Shown here one piece after another: positions 44,734 to 54,057 of a DNA stretch of 64,000 nucleotides. Position numbers and translations under genes: made by a program. The notes beneath the pieces are model-generated. The model was not told where the DNA came from. It saw only the letters and a program-made list of their open reading frames with translations, and did not search any database. Every line of letters starts with the position of its first letter. Position 1 is the stretch's first letter. The stretch lies in NCBI RefSeq assembly GCF_014489075.1, contig NZ_JACTGR010000002.1, forward strand, positions 744,001 to 808,000. The letters run 5' to 3'. This DNA is from Sphingomonas sp. JC676. Lineage in GTDB: Bacteria; Pseudomonadota; Alphaproteobacteria; Sphingomonadales; Sphingomonadaceae.

Positions 44734-45648
44734 GTGTCCCAATCGCACACCGATCGCGTCCTTACCGGCCTGGCGCTCCGCCTGTTCGCGATCGCCTGCC
44801 TCTCGACCATGTCGGCGCTGATCAAGCTGGCCGAGACGCGCGGCGCGGGGCTGGTCGAAACGATGTTTCACCGCCAGCTCTGGGCGGTGCCGCTGGTGAC
44901 CGCCTGGATCGCCGCCGGGCCGGGCCTCGGGTCGATCCGCACCCGACGTTTCGGCGCGCATCTCTCGCGCACCGCCGTGGGACTGACCGGCATGGTCTTC
45001 ACCTTCGGCTCGGTGCTGCTGCTTCCGCTCGCCGAGGCGACAACCCTGCAGTTCACCGTGCCGATCTTCGCGACGATCCTGGGCGCGCTGGTGCTCAAGG
45101 AACCGACCGGCTGGCACCGCTGGGGCGCGGTGATCGTCGGATTCCTCGGCGTCCTCGTCGTCGCGCAACCGGGCGGCGGCCATTTCCCGCTTTACGGCGC
45201 CGTGGTGGGCCTGCTCGCCGCCTTGTTCGTCGCGATCGTCGCGATCCTGCTCCGCCAGATCGGCAAGACCGAGAGCGCCGGCACGACGGTCTTCTGGTTC
45301 TCGACGCTCTCGGTGCTGCCGCTCGGCGCCGTCTACGCCTTTCAGCTCAAGGCGCACGATCCGCTCACCTGGGCGATCCTGGTGGCGATCGGACTGGTCG
45401 GCGGAGTCGGCCAGCTGGCGCTCACCGGCGCCGTCCGCTTCGCGCCCGTCTCGGCGGTGGTGCCGATGGACTATTCGGGGCTGGTCTGGGCAACGCTCTA
45501 TGGCTGGCTGCTGTTCGGCGTTTTGCCGACGCCCTACACCTGGATGGGCGCACCGATCATCATCGCGAGCGGCCTCTACATCGTCTATCGCGAGCAGCGC
45601 CTGCGCCGCAGCGTCAGCCCGGTCACCGCCGCCGAAACACCGGCATGA
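44734..45648 (+). CDS. DMT-superfamily (EamA) transporter
   Basis: This 304-residue protein has ten hydrophobic segments arranged as two EamA halves, the second starting near VVGLLAALFVAIVAILLRQIG. It has the usual YSGLVWATLYGWLLFG region near the C-terminus. Such inner-membrane carriers export amino acids or other metabolites; the substrate is unknown. The start is GTG 44734, with no clear binding site. Its 3' end overlaps the convergent DUF938 gene by 26 bases. Confidence 0.8.
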   Translation: MSQSHTDRVLTGLALRLFAIACLSTMSALIKLAETRGAGLVETMFHRQLWAVPLVTAWIAAGPGLGSIRTRRFGAHLSRTAVGLTGMVFTFGSVLLLPLAEATTLQFTVPIFATILGALVLKEPTGWHRWGAVIVGFLGVLVVAQPGGGHFPLYGAVVGLLAALFVAIVAILLRQIGKTESAGTTVFWFSTLSVLPLGAVYAFQLKAHDPLTWAILVAIGLVGGVGQLALTGAVRFAPVSAVVPMDYSGLVWATLYGWLLFGVLPTPYTWMGAPIIIASGLYIVYREQRLRRSVSPVTAAETPA

Positions 45649-46216
45649 GGTTGTTGGCGGGCATCTCGGCGGTCCGCTCCAGCACCAGTCCCTGCGCCTC
45701 GGCCACCGAAGCAACGTCCTCCAGATAGCGCAGCCCGAAATCCGGGCTCTTCTCCTTCAGCCACAATTCGAACTGCTCGTTCGAAGGCGCCGTTGGCACG
45801 TGACGCTGACGATAGGGCCCATACAGTATCAGCGGCGCGCCCGGCGCCAGCAGTCGCCCCGCGCCCGCCATCAGGCCCAGCGTCGCTTCCCACGGGCTGA
45901 TATGGACCATGTTGACGCACAGGATCGCGTCGGCGCGATCGACGGGCCAGTCCGCAGCGGCGGCATCGAGCCCGATCGGCGGCAGCACATTGGGCAGGTC
46001 CGCCGTCCATGCCGTGATCGACGCGAGCGCCTCGAGATCCGGATCGGTCGGCTGCCAGATGAGCGCCGCGAAGCGCTCGGCGAACCAGGCGCAATGCTCG
46101 CCCGTCCCGCTCGCCACTTCGAGCACATGTCCCTGCGCCGGCAGTTCCTCGGCCAGCACCGCCGCGATCGGTTCCCGGTTGCGCTCCGTCGCCGGCGCGT
46201 GGCGCCGTGCACTCAC
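45623..46216 (-). CDS. DUF938 SAM-dependent methyltransferase-like protein
   Basis: This 197-residue protein has the DUF938 pattern: APATERNREPIAAVL near the start, VLEVASGTGEHCAWFA for the SAM-binding loop, QPTDPDLEAL, and CVNMVHISPW. Many bacteria have one copy; the substrate is unknown. It overlaps the membrane protein gene upstream by 4 bases (start 46216 against stop 46213), indicating a two-gene unit. Confidence 0.8.
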   Translation of the reverse strand: MSARRHAPATERNREPIAAVLAEELPAQGHVLEVASGTGEHCAWFAERFAALIWQPTDPDLEALASITAWTADLPNVLPPIGLDAAAADWPVDRADAILCVNMVHISPWEATLGLMAGAGRLLAPGAPLILYGPYRQRHVPTAPSNEQFELWLKEKSPDFGLRYLEDVASVAEAQGLVLERTAEMPANNLMPVFRRR

Positions 46217-46734
46217 GCCACTGCCCGCGCTTCCTCGAGCAGCCGCTTGGCGCGCAGGTACATCTCGATCCGCTGGGTCGCGAGCAGGCCCAGCGCGAAC
46301 GCGATCAACACGTCGGTCACCGAAGCCAGATCGATGTGCAGGCCCGGGCCGCCCATCGCCGCTGCCTCGCGCACACCCATCCGGATCACGATCAGCCCCA
46401 GGATGAACAGCATCGCCGCGGGCGACGCCTTTTGCGAAACCTCGTGCGTCTCAGGGTTCACGCTGATCCGCATCATCCGGCCGCGCTGCCAGCCCAGGGC
46501 CGCGCCGATGCCCAGCCCCACCAGCACCGCGATCCACATCAGCCCCGCCGGCGGAAAGCGCCAGAACATGAAGCCAGCAATGCCCAGATAGAGCACTGGG
46601 ATGATCCACATCTGCTCGATCTTGAGCGGCCGTTCGCGCGACATCCGCCGCATGCGCAGCGCGAGCACGACCAGGATGATGACGGCGCTGATGGCGAAGC
46701 TTATCCAGTTCGCCTGCGGGTTCGGATGATTCAT
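46213..46734 (-). CDS. CcdC/DUF1453-like membrane protein
   Basis: This 173-residue protein has four hydrophobic segments (about residues 10-27, 43-60, 66-82 and 108-150) and an RMRRMSRERPLK cytoplasmic loop, resembling CcdC/DUF1453-like proteins. No catalytic residues are recognised. It is the first gene of a two-gene unit with the DUF938 protein. Function unknown. Confidence 0.6.
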   Translation of the reverse strand: MNHPNPQANWISFAISAVIILVVLALRMRRMSRERPLKIEQMWIIPVLYLGIAGFMFWRFPPAGLMWIAVLVGLGIGAALGWQRGRMMRISVNPETHEVSQKASPAAMLFILGLIVIRMGVREAAAMGGPGLHIDLASVTDVLIAFALGLLATQRIEMYLRAKRLLEEARAVA

Positions 46735-46827
46735 GCGCGCGTCTTTCGGAAACCGTCGCGCAAATCACAAGCCCGAACCGTTGCGGCGCGCACGCTTCGG
46801 GTCCATCACGTCCCGTGGAGGGACGTC

Positions 46828-47295
46828 ATGGATACGAATCGCGAAGCCACGCGTCGGGAGATAAGCCCCCCAGTGGCCTTTATCGGCACCTTCATCGGCG
46901 GCATGATCCTCAGCGGCATCCTCGGCCACCCCGATCTACCGCTCAGCGGCAGCTTCGAGCGGACGATCGGCATCGCCGGAATGCTGCTCGGCGCGGGCCT
47001 GCTCTTCTCGGCGGTGCGGCTGTTCCGTGACGCGGGCGTCGATCCCTGGCGCGGCGCTCCGGACCTGATCGCCGATGGCGTTTATGGCCGCAGCCGCAAC
47101 CCGATGATCCTCGGCATGGGCATCATCTATCTCGGCGCCGCGATCTTCGCCGACAGCATGATCACCCTGCTGCTGATCGCTCCCTTGTTCTTCGTCCTCC
47201 AGAACGAAGTGATCGAGCCCGAAGAGACCGACATGCAGACCCGCTTCGGCGACCGCTACCGCGCCTATAAGGAAGACGTGCGGCGCTGGATCTGA
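46828..47295 (+). CDS. Isoprenylcysteine carboxylmethyltransferase-like membrane protein
   Basis: This 155-residue protein starts at ATG 46828, after GGAGGGACGTC. It has four hydrophobic segments and the ICMT/PEMT-like C-terminal signature: GVYGRSRNPMILG (about residues 88-100) and NEVIEPEETDMQTRFGDRY (about 122-140). Bacterial members methylate small lipophilic acceptors, mostly unknown. A longer frame from 46207 is antisense to the previous gene and is rejected. A hairpin repeat follows the stop. Confidence 0.78.
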   Translation: MDTNREATRREISPPVAFIGTFIGGMILSGILGHPDLPLSGSFERTIGIAGMLLGAGLLFSAVRLFRDAGVDPWRGAPDLIADGVYGRSRNPMILGMGIIYLGAAIFADSMITLLLIAPLFFVLQNEVIEPEETDMQTRFGDRYRAYKEDVRRWI

Positions 47296-47302
47296 TTTTC
47301 TA

Positions 47303-47405
47303 AGACCCCTCCCCTTCAGGGGAGGGGTTTGGGGGTGGGGCGGTGTCTCACCGAGACTCGCTTCCAAGACTCCTCCACCCCAACCCCTCCTCTGAAGAGG
47401 AGGGG
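47303..47405. repeat. Paired G/C hairpin repeat between convergent genes
   Basis: Two hairpins stand 55 bases apart. The first has 10-bp arms ACCCCTCCCC/GGGGAGGGGT (47305-47314 and 47319-47328, loop TTCA). The second has arms CCCCTCCTCT/AGAGGAGGGG (47384-47393 and 47396-47405). The stretches next to them (TTGGGGGTGGGG and CCACCCCAACCC) are also complementary, so the unit can fold as one larger stem. It resembles the short palindromic doublets common in sphingomonad intergenic DNA and may end transcription of both flanking genes. Confidence 0.7.
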
Positions 47406-47411
47406 CTTATC

Positions 47412-48980
47412 TCACTCCGCCGCTTCCGCCACCGGCTCCTTCCACGCCAGCACCGGCTTGCGCGCCGCCAGCGTCTCGTCGAGCCGCCGCCGCGGCGCGA
47501 AGTGCGGTGCGGTCTTGATCGTCGGGTCGCCGTTCTTCGCGCGCGCCGCCACGCTCCGGAACGCGCCGATGAACTGGTCGAGCGCCGCCTTGCTCTCGGT
47601 CTCGGTCGGCTCGACCAGCATCGCGCCGTGGACGACGAGCGGGAAATACATCGTCATCGGGTGATAGCCCTCGTCGATCAGCCCCTTGGCGATGTCGATC
47701 GTCGAGAAGCCCTCGGGCAGCCCGTCGTCCGAGAAGATCGCCTCGTGCATGCAAGGCCCCGAATTGGCGAAGGGCGCGTCGAGCACATCCTCCATCGAGC
47801 GTAGGATGTAATTGGCGTTGAGCACCGAATCCTCGGCGACCTGACGCAAGCCATCGGCCCCGTGCGACAGGATATAGGTCAGCGCGCGCGTGAACATGCC
47901 CATCTGGCCCTGGAAGGCGACCATGCGGCCGAAGCTGCCGGCATGATGCTCGCCCGCGGTCTCTTCCTCGACCAGGCGATAACCGTCTTCGGTCTTCTCG
48001 ACGAACGGCAAAGGCGCATAGGGCGCCAGCGCTTCCGACAGCACCACCGGCCCCGAGCCCGGGCCGCCGCCGCCATGCGGGGTGGAGAAGGTCTTGTGCA
48101 GGTTGATGTGCATCGCATCGATGCCGAGATCGCCCGGGCGCACCCGGCCGACGATCGCGTTGAAGTTGGCGCCGTCGCAATAGACATATCCACCCACGGC
48201 ATGCACCGCGTCCGAGATCGCCTTCATGTCGCGCTCGAACAGGCCGCAGGTGTTCGGATTGGTGATCATCACGCCGGCGATGTCCGGCCCCAGCCGTGCC
48301 TTGAGCGCTTCCAGGTTGACCCGGCCGTCCTCGGTCGCGGGAATGTCCTCGACGGTGAAGTTGGCGAAGGCCGCCGTCGCCGGATTGGTGCCGTGTGCGC
48401 TGATCGGCACGAGCAGGATCTTGCGGTGTCCCTCGCCCTTGGCCTCCAGCGCCGCGCGGATCGCCAGCACGCCGCACAGCTCGCCATGCGCACCCGCCTT
48501 GGGGCTCATCGCCACGGCGTGCATGCCGGTCAGCGTCACCAGCCAGTGCGCGAGCTGGTCGATCACCTCGAGCGCGCCCTGCACCGTATCGACCGGAGCC
48601 AGCGGGTGGAGATCAGCGAAACCGGGAAGCCGCGCCATCCGCTCGTTGAGCCGCGGATTATGCTTCATCGTGCAGCTGCCCAGCGGGAACAGCCCCAGGT
48701 CGATCGCGTAATTCTGGCGGCTCAGGCGCGTATAGTGGCGCACGGTCTCCGGCTCGGAGAGACCCGGCAGGCCGATCGCCTTGCCGCGCTCCAGCCCGCC
48801 CAGCCGCGACGCCGCCTTGGGCGCCTCGGCGAAGTCGACACCGGTGGTGTCGGAGGATCCGATCTCGAAGATCAAAGGCTCTTCGAGCATCAGCGCGCGG
48901 TTGCCGGTGAAGGTCGCGGTGCTGCTCTCGCCGGCCTCGGGCGCGGTGGGGCGCCAGCCGCTCTGGTTGATCGTGCTCAT
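47412..48980 (-). CDS. gcvPB: Glycine dehydrogenase (decarboxylating) subunit 2
   Basis: The 522-residue product is the C-terminal half of the glycine cleavage P-protein and carries the pyridoxal phosphate lysine in [17 protein letters not shown]. With the GcvPA subunit it decarboxylates glycine and loads the aminomethyl group on GcvH. ATG 48980 overlaps the gcvPA stop as ATGA. A longer reading to 49331 comes from another frame of gcvPA and is rejected. It is the last gene of the operon, followed by a hairpin pair. Confidence 0.95.
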   Translation of the reverse strand: MSTINQSGWRPTAPEAGESSTATFTGNRALMLEEPLIFEIGSSDTTGVDFAEAPKAASRLGGLERGKAIGLPGLSEPETVRHYTRLSRQNYAIDLGLFPLGSCTMKHNPRLNERMARLPGFADLHPLAPVDTVQGALEVIDQLAHWLVTLTGMHAVAMSPKAGAHGELCGVLAIRAALEAKGEGHRKILLVPISAHGTNPATAAFANFTVEDIPATEDGRVNLEALKARLGPDIAGVMITNPNTCGLFERDMKAISDAVHAVGGYVYCDGANFNAIVGRVRPGDLGIDAMHINLHKTFSTPHGGGGPGSGPVVLSEALAPYAPLPFVEKTEDGYRLVEEETAGEHHAGSFGRMVAFQGQMGMFTRALTYILSHGADGLRQVAEDSVLNANYILRSMEDVLDAPFANSGPCMHEAIFSDDGLPEGFSTIDIAKGLIDEGYHPMTMYFPLVVHGAMLVEPTETESKAALDQFIGAFRSVAARAKNGDPTIKTAPHFAPRRRLDETLAARKPVLAWKEPVAEAAE

Positions 48981-50335
48981 GCCAGCACCTCCTCGAGTGC
49001 GGAGGCGAAGGTCTCGACATCCTCCGCGGTGGTGGTTTCGGTCACCGCGACGACCAGCCCGTTCTGAAGCTCCGCCGCATCCGGATAGAGCCGCCCGAGC
49101 GACACGCCCGCCAGGATGCCCTTCTCGGCCAGCGTGCGAACCACCGGCCGCGCTTCCTTCGACAGCTTCAGGGTAAACTCGTTGAAGAAGCTGTCGGTGA
49201 TCAGCTCGACGCCCTTCACCTTGGCCAGCCGGTCCGCTGCCGCGCTCGCGCCCATATGGTTGACGTGCGCGAGTTCGCGCAGCCCCTTCTCGCCGAGCAG
49301 GGTCATGTGGATCGACCAGGCCAAAGCGCACAGCACCGAACTGGTGCAGATGTTCGACGTCGCCTTTTCACGGCGGATATGCTGCTCGCGGGTGCTGAGC
49401 GTCAGCACATAGCCGCGCTTGCCCTCGGCATCTTGGGTCTCGCCGCACAGACGCCCCGGCATCTGCCGCACCAATTTCTCGGAACAGGCGAACAGGCCGA
49501 CATAGGGTCCGCCGAACTGCAGGCCAACGCCGATCGACTGGCCCTCGCCCACAACGATGTCCGCGCCCATCTCGCCGGGCGAGCGGATCGCCCCCAGCGC
49601 CACCGGCTCGGTGACCACCGCGACCAGCAGCGCCTTCTTGGCGTGCGCCGCCTCGGCGAGCTTGGAGAGATCGCCGATCCGCCCGAGAATGTCGGGGTAC
49701 TGCACGACCACGCACGAGGTATCGTCGTCGATCAGCGCGATCAGCTCGTCGGTGTCGGGCTTGGCCGACAGCGTGGGCACGCGCGTGTCGAGCACGTCGC
49801 CGGTGAACTTCGCCATCGTATTGGCGACCGAGACATAATGCGGATGCAGGCCGCCCGAGAGGATCGCCTTGCCGCGCCGCGTCACGCGCCGCGCCATCAC
49901 GATCGCTTCCCAGCACGCGGTCGATCCGTCGTACATCGACGCATTCGCCACGTCGCAGCCGAGCAGCCGCGCGACCTGTGACTGGAACTCGAACATCATC
50001 TGCAACGTGCCCTGCGCGATCTCGGGCTGATACGGCGTATAGGCGGTCAGAAACTCGCCGCGCTGGATCAGATGATCGACGCTCGCCGGCACATGATGCT
50101 TGTATGCCCCGCACCCGAGGAAGAAGGGCGCGCTCCCCGCCGCCAGATTCTTTGCCGCCAGTACCGTCATATGGCGCTCGACCGCCATCTCGCTCGCGTG
50201 CAGCGGCAGGCCGTGGATCGGGCCATCCAGCTGTGCGGAAGCGGGCACATCGACGAACAGATCGTCGATCGAGGCAGCGCCGATCACGCCGAGCATCGCC
50301 TGGCGGTCGGTCTGGGTAAGGGGAAGGTAGCGCAT
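48977..50335 (-). CDS. gcvPA: Glycine dehydrogenase (decarboxylating) subunit 1
   Basis: This 452-residue protein is the N-terminal half of the two-subunit P-protein found in many alphaproteobacteria. Recognisable segments are [14 protein letters not shown] at the start, [18 protein letters not shown] (about residues 72-89) and [20 protein letters not shown] (about 98-117). It lies 117 bases after gcvH; that gap contains a G/C hairpin pair. It is coupled to gcvPB by a 4-base overlap. Confidence 0.95.
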   Translation of the reverse strand: MRYLPLTQTDRQAMLGVIGAASIDDLFVDVPASAQLDGPIHGLPLHASEMAVERHMTVLAAKNLAAGSAPFFLGCGAYKHHVPASVDHLIQRGEFLTAYTPYQPEIAQGTLQMMFEFQSQVARLLGCDVANASMYDGSTACWEAIVMARRVTRRGKAILSGGLHPHYVSVANTMAKFTGDVLDTRVPTLSAKPDTDELIALIDDDTSCVVVQYPDILGRIGDLSKLAEAAHAKKALLVAVVTEPVALGAIRSPGEMGADIVVGEGQSIGVGLQFGGPYVGLFACSEKLVRQMPGRLCGETQDAEGKRGYVLTLSTREQHIRREKATSNICTSSVLCALAWSIHMTLLGEKGLRELAHVNHMGASAAADRLAKVKGVELITDSFFNEFTLKLSKEARPVVRTLAEKGILAGVSLGRLYPDAAELQNGLVVAVTETTTAEDVETFASALEEVLA

Positions 50336-50348
50336 CTAGTTTCTTTCT

Positions 50349-50447
50349 CCCCTCCCGCTTGCGGGAGGGGTCGGGGGAGGGTCTGTCATGGGAGAGCGAT
50401 CCACCCGCGGATACGCCCTCCCCTAACCCCTCCCGCAAGCGGGAGGG
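50349..50447. repeat. Paired G/C hairpin repeat inside the gcv operon
   Basis: Two near-identical hairpins lie in opposite halves of the gcvH-gcvPA gap: arms CCCCTCCCGC/GCGGGAGGGG (50349-50358 and 50361-50370, loop TT) and CCCTCCCGC/GCGGGAGGG (50428-50436 and 50439-50447, loop AA). There is no T run, so complete termination is unlikely; attenuation or mRNA stabilisation is possible. Confidence 0.7.
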
Positions 50448-50452
50448 AATAG

Positions 50453-50824
50453 TTAAAGCTTGCTGACGAACGCCGCGTACTTGGCCTCGTCCATCAGGCC
50501 CTCCAGCTCGCTCGGATCGCTCAGCGTCAGCTTGAAGAACCAGCCCTCGCCCTCGGGATCCTCGTTCACCAATGCGGGATTGTCGGAGAGATCACTATTG
50601 CCCTCGATCACCGTGCCCGAGACCGGCGAATAGACGTCCGAAGCGGCCTTGACGCTCTCGACCACCGCGACATCGTCACCCTTGCCGACTTCCTTGCCCT
50701 CGTCGGGCACCTCGACGAACACGATGTCGCCGAGCTGGCCCTGGGCATATTCGCTGATGCCGACGGTGCCGATGTCGCCATCGACTTCAACCCATTCATG
50801 ATCTTCGGTGTAGTAGCGGCTCAT
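50453..50824 (-). CDS. gcvH: Glycine cleavage system H protein
   Basis: This 123-residue lipoyl carrier protein shuttles the aminomethyl group among the P, T and L proteins. The lipoylation lysine is Lys59 in VVESVKAASDVYSPVSG. The start HEWVEVDGDIGTVGIS (residues 9-24) is typical. It follows gcvT by 2 bases. Confidence 0.96.
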   Translation of the reverse strand: MSRYYTEDHEWVEVDGDIGTVGISEYAQGQLGDIVFVEVPDEGKEVGKGDDVAVVESVKAASDVYSPVSGTVIEGNSDLSDNPALVNEDPEGEGWFFKLTLSDPSELEGLMDEAKYAAFVSKL

Positions 50825-50826
50825 GG

Positions 50827-52014
50827 TCAGGCTCCCTTTCTGACGTAATTGTGCGGCACGAAGGGCATGGCGACGACCTCCGCGCTATGGATCTTGCCGC
50901 GTTGGGCGAGCGTGATCTTGGTGCCGGGCGCGGCGCTGGCGACCGGCACATAGGCCATGGCGATCGGCTTCTGGACGCTCGGCGCAAACCCGCCCGAGGT
51001 CACCTTGCCGACCTCGTTGCCGTCCGCATCCACCACCATCGCGCCCTCGCGCACCGGCTGGCGGCCCTCGACGATCAGCCCGACGCGCTTGAGGATCGCG
51101 CCCTGCCCGCGCTCCATCATGATGCGTTCGTAACCCGGAAAGCCGCCTTCCTCGCGCCGGCGCTTCGACAGCGCGAAGCCCAGATCGGCGGCGACCGGCG
51201 TCGTCTCCAGGTCCAGGTCATGGCCATAAAGCGGCAGCCCCGCCTCGAGCCGCAACGAATCGCGTGCGCCCAGACCGATCGGCTTCACTTCGGGCTCGGC
51301 GCAGAGCGCATCGGCGAACGCTTCCGCCACGTCGCCCGGCAGCGAGATCTCGAACCCGTCCTCGCCGGTGTAGCCCGAGCGGCTGATCCACAGCGGATTG
51401 CCCTGCCATTCGAACGCGGCGCAGGTCATGAACACCAGCTTCGACACGCCCGGCACGACGCGCTCCAGCGCGGTCACCGCCTCGGGCCCCTGCAGCGCCA
51501 GCAGCGCCTGCTCGTCGAGATGGTTGATGACGACCTCGTCGGCCAGCCCTTCGCGCAGCACGCCCAGATCGTCCCATTTGGTCGCGCCGTTGACGACCAT
51601 GTAGAGCGCGCCGGCCTCGATCTCGAAGGCATTGTCTGCCGGCAGGCGCGAGACCATCAAATCGTCATGGATGCCGCCATTGTCGGCGAGCAGCAGCGAA
51701 TAGCGCATCCGCCCCTCGCCGAGCCCCTTGATGTCGCCGGGCAGCAGCGTCTCGAGCCCGGCGTCCACGTTCTCGCCCGAAAAGAGCAATTGGCCCATAT
51801 GGCTGACGTCGAACAGTCCGGCATGTTCGCGCGTCCACAGATGCTCGGCCATGATGCCTTCATACTGGACGGGCATCTCATAGCCCGCGAACGGCACCAT
51901 CCGGCCGCCGCGCGCACGGTGCCACGCGTCGAGCGGCAGCGTCAGGATTTCGGGGGTGCCGTCGCCGCCATCGGGATCGCCGCGCAGTTCCTGGCTCTGG
52001 ACGTCTTGGCTCAT
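50827..52014 (-). CDS. gcvT: Aminomethyltransferase (glycine cleavage T protein)
   Basis: This 395-residue enzyme passes the methylene group from GcvH to tetrahydrofolate and releases ammonia. Characteristic segments are MVPFAGYEMPVQYEGIMAEH (about residues 39-58), GLFDVSHMGQ and SGYTGEDGFEISLP. The first ~25 residues extend the usual N-terminus. It is the first gene of the operon gcvT-gcvH-gcvPA-gcvPB and sits 68 bases after a glycine riboswitch. The L protein gene is not in the window. Confidence 0.95.
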   Translation of the reverse strand: MSQDVQSQELRGDPDGGDGTPEILTLPLDAWHRARGGRMVPFAGYEMPVQYEGIMAEHLWTREHAGLFDVSHMGQLLFSGENVDAGLETLLPGDIKGLGEGRMRYSLLLADNGGIHDDLMVSRLPADNAFEIEAGALYMVVNGATKWDDLGVLREGLADEVVINHLDEQALLALQGPEAVTALERVVPGVSKLVFMTCAAFEWQGNPLWISRSGYTGEDGFEISLPGDVAEAFADALCAEPEVKPIGLGARDSLRLEAGLPLYGHDLDLETTPVAADLGFALSKRRREEGGFPGYERIMMERGQGAILKRVGLIVEGRQPVREGAMVVDADGNEVGKVTSGGFAPSVQKPIAMAYVPVASAAPGTKITLAQRGKIHSAEVVAMPFVPHNYVRKGA

Positions 52015-52082
52015 GCGGGCACTCCACGACTTTTGAGGATTCGACGGACCGCAGGCGCCGCTTGCGCCCTGTGATCCATCGC

Positions 52083-52270
52083 CCCCTCTGTCACGGTACC
52101 TGAGAGCTTTCCCCCGGGTCGAATCCCGGGGTTACACCTTCGGTGGAACGCGCTCGAAGCACGCTCGCTTTCCAGAGTGTCGTGGCTCGCGCGGTCCCTT
52201 GTGCCTGAGAGATTCCGGGGCGGTTGCTCCTTCGGCGGATGACCCGAGGGTCAACACTCTCCCGCGCGCG
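52083..52270 (-). promoter_or_regulatory. Tandem glycine riboswitch upstream of gcvT
   Basis: Read on the minus strand, two aptamers follow each other. The first runs from GGGAGAG (about 52266) through CCGAAGGAGCAA to AATCTCTCAGGCA (about 52202). The second runs from CTCTGGAAAG (about 52175) through CACCGAAGGTGTAA to GAAAGCTCTCAGGTACC (about 52095). These are the conserved elements of the gcvT-type glycine riboswitch, which binds glycine and in most bacteria turns on the gcv operon. A short purine run (GACAGAGGGGG) follows towards gcvT. Confidence 0.93.
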
Positions 52271-52336
52271 CCTATCCCGGTCACCCGGCATCGACGGGCA
52301 CAGCCTTGGCTGTGCCCTCGATTCGAGTCAACGCCC

Positions 52337-52987
52337 TTAGCGCGTCGCGTTGTACTTGAGCTGGTCCTCGGTCAGCTGAAAGCCCACCAGTGCCTCGAAC
52401 GACGCCGAGGCCACCGCCGTGCGGATCGCGGGATCGGCGAGCGGGTCCATCGCCGCCGCCTCTTCGCCGGCCTTGCGCTTGCGGTTGAGCCGTTTGCGGA
52501 CCTCATCGGGCAGCGTCGCCGCGGCACGCGACACGGAGCTGCTTGCCTGGCCCGTGGTGCTGGCGCGGATCTGGCCGGCGTCGAAATGCAGGGTCACATG
52601 GCTGATGCGCTTGGCCGTGACCGAGGATCCGCCGCGCACCACCGCGATGAAATAGGGCAAGGTGACGTCGCGCGCCGGGCCCGCGTCGCGGCGGCGCGCG
52701 AAGACGTCGAAGGTCACGTTGGTTACCACCTGCTCGCCCGCGTCGTCGCAGGTGGAGACCATGTTGGTGATGTTCGCCACCACGTCGATCGCCTGCGCCT
52801 CGCGGCTGTTGGCCGGATCGAACAGGGTCACGTCGCCGGTGGCGGCCGGCACGCCGACGCGCGGACAGGCTGAGCGCACCGCGGTGATGCCCGCGCCCCC
52901 GCCGCTGGAGTCGATATCGCCGGTTCGGGAACATCCGCCGGCAGCCAGCAGGATCATGGCGGGGACGGCAATCTTGGCGAAGGACAA
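52337..52987 (-). CDS. Putative lipoprotein, unknown function
   Basis: This 216-residue protein has a signal peptide with lipobox AAGGC (Cys19), so it should be membrane-anchored. A cysteine-containing beta-rich body follows, with DVFARRRDAGPARDVTLPYFIAV-like segments and a basic patch (RKRLNRKRK) towards the C-terminus. The pattern is common in sphingomonads but no function is known. The only start that gives a full signal peptide is TTG 52987, with AAGG about 10 bases upstream. It is divergent from ispH. Confidence 0.65.
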   Translation of the reverse strand: MSFAKIAVPAMILLAAGGCSRTGDIDSSGGGAGITAVRSACPRVGVPAATGDVTLFDPANSREAQAIDVVANITNMVSTCDDAGEQVVTNVTFDVFARRRDAGPARDVTLPYFIAVVRGGSSVTAKRISHVTLHFDAGQIRASTTGQASSSVSRAAATLPDEVRKRLNRKRKAGEEAAAMDPLADPAIRTAVASASFEALVGFQLTEDQLKYNATR

Positions 52988-53102
52988 AAGGGCAACCTTT
53001 CAAAGCGAACAGCAGGCCGAACGCGTCTGGCGCCCCCGGAACGGGGCGTAGCATAGGAACCGCCTTTCGCACGCGCAAGCAATCGCGTAGAGGCTCAGCC
53101 CC

Positions 53103-54056
53103 ATGGCCGAGCCGCAAAAGCCCCCCCTCGAACTCCTGATCGCCGCACCGCGCGGCTTCTGCGCGGGCGTCGATCGCGCGATCCGCATCGTCGAGCTGGC
53201 GATCGAGAAATTCGGCGCGCCGGTCTATGTCCGCCACGAGATCGTCCACAACAAGTTCGTGGTCGACAGCCTCAAGGCCAAGGGCGCGGTCTTCGTCGAG
53301 GAGCTCGACCAGGTGCCCGACGGGGTACCCGTGGTCTTCTCCGCGCATGGCGTGCCCAAGGCAGTGCCGCACAAGGCGGCCGAGCGCGGCCTCTCCTATC
53401 TCGACGCCACCTGCCCTTTGGTCTCCAAGGTCCATCGTCAGGCCGAGCGCCTCGTCGCCGCCGGCCGCCACATATTGTTCGTCGGCCATGCCGGCCATCC
53501 CGAGGTGATCGGCACCTTCGGCCAGGTGCCCGAAGGCGACATGACCTTGGTCGAGACGGTCGAGGATGCCGAGGCGGTGACGGTTCCCGATCCCAAAAAC
53601 CTCGCCTTCCTCACCCAGACGACTCTGTCGGTCGACGATACTGCCGCGGTGCTCGGCGTGCTCAAGCGCCGCTTCCCGGCGATCCTCGCCCCAGGCGCCG
53701 ACGATATCTGCTACGCGACTTCGAACCGCCAGGCGGCGGTCAAGGCGATCGCCCAGACCTGCGATCTCGTCCTCGTGATCGGCTCGCCCAAATCGTCCAA
53801 TTCGATGCGCCTCGTCGAAGTGGCAGTGCGCAACCAGACCCGCGCGACGCTGATCCAGCGCGCCGACGAGATCGATTTCGCCTGGTTCGACAATGTGCGA
53901 ACCGTCGGCATCACCGCCGGCGCCTCTGCTCCCGAGCTGCTCGTCCGCGAAGTGGTCGATCGCATCGCGACACGGTTCGACGTGACCGAGCGTCAGGTCG
54001 AGACGGTGGCGGAAAACATCGCCTTCAAGCTGCCCCGCGGCCTCGAAGCCGCCTGA
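53103..54056 (+). CDS. ispH: 4-hydroxy-3-methylbut-2-enyl diphosphate reductase
   Basis: This 317-residue [4Fe-4S] enzyme makes IPP and DMAPP in the last step of the non-mevalonate isoprenoid pathway. The three cluster cysteines are Cys20 ([11 protein letters not shown]), Cys104 ([11 protein letters not shown]) and Cys203 ([11 protein letters not shown]), and the HEIVHN and SAHGVP motifs are present. It is followed by thrB after one base and rnhA, an arrangement common in sphingomonads. Confidence 0.96.
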   Translation: MAEPQKPPLELLIAAPRGFCAGVDRAIRIVELAIEKFGAPVYVRHEIVHNKFVVDSLKAKGAVFVEELDQVPDGVPVVFSAHGVPKAVPHKAAERGLSYLDATCPLVSKVHRQAERLVAAGRHILFVGHAGHPEVIGTFGQVPEGDMTLVETVEDAEAVTVPDPKNLAFLTQTTLSVDDTAAVLGVLKRRFPAILAPGADDICYATSNRQAAVKAIAQTCDLVLVIGSPKSSNSMRLVEVAVRNQTRATLIQRADEIDFAWFDNVRTVGITAGASAPELLVREVVDRIATRFDVTERQVETVAENIAFKLPRGLEAA

Positions 54057-54057
54057 G

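Noticed and set aside
43909..45714. Open frame of 601 codons on the minus strand
   Set aside because: It runs antisense to the DUF6629 and EamA genes and has the low-complexity R/D/E/H/Q composition of a shadow frame.
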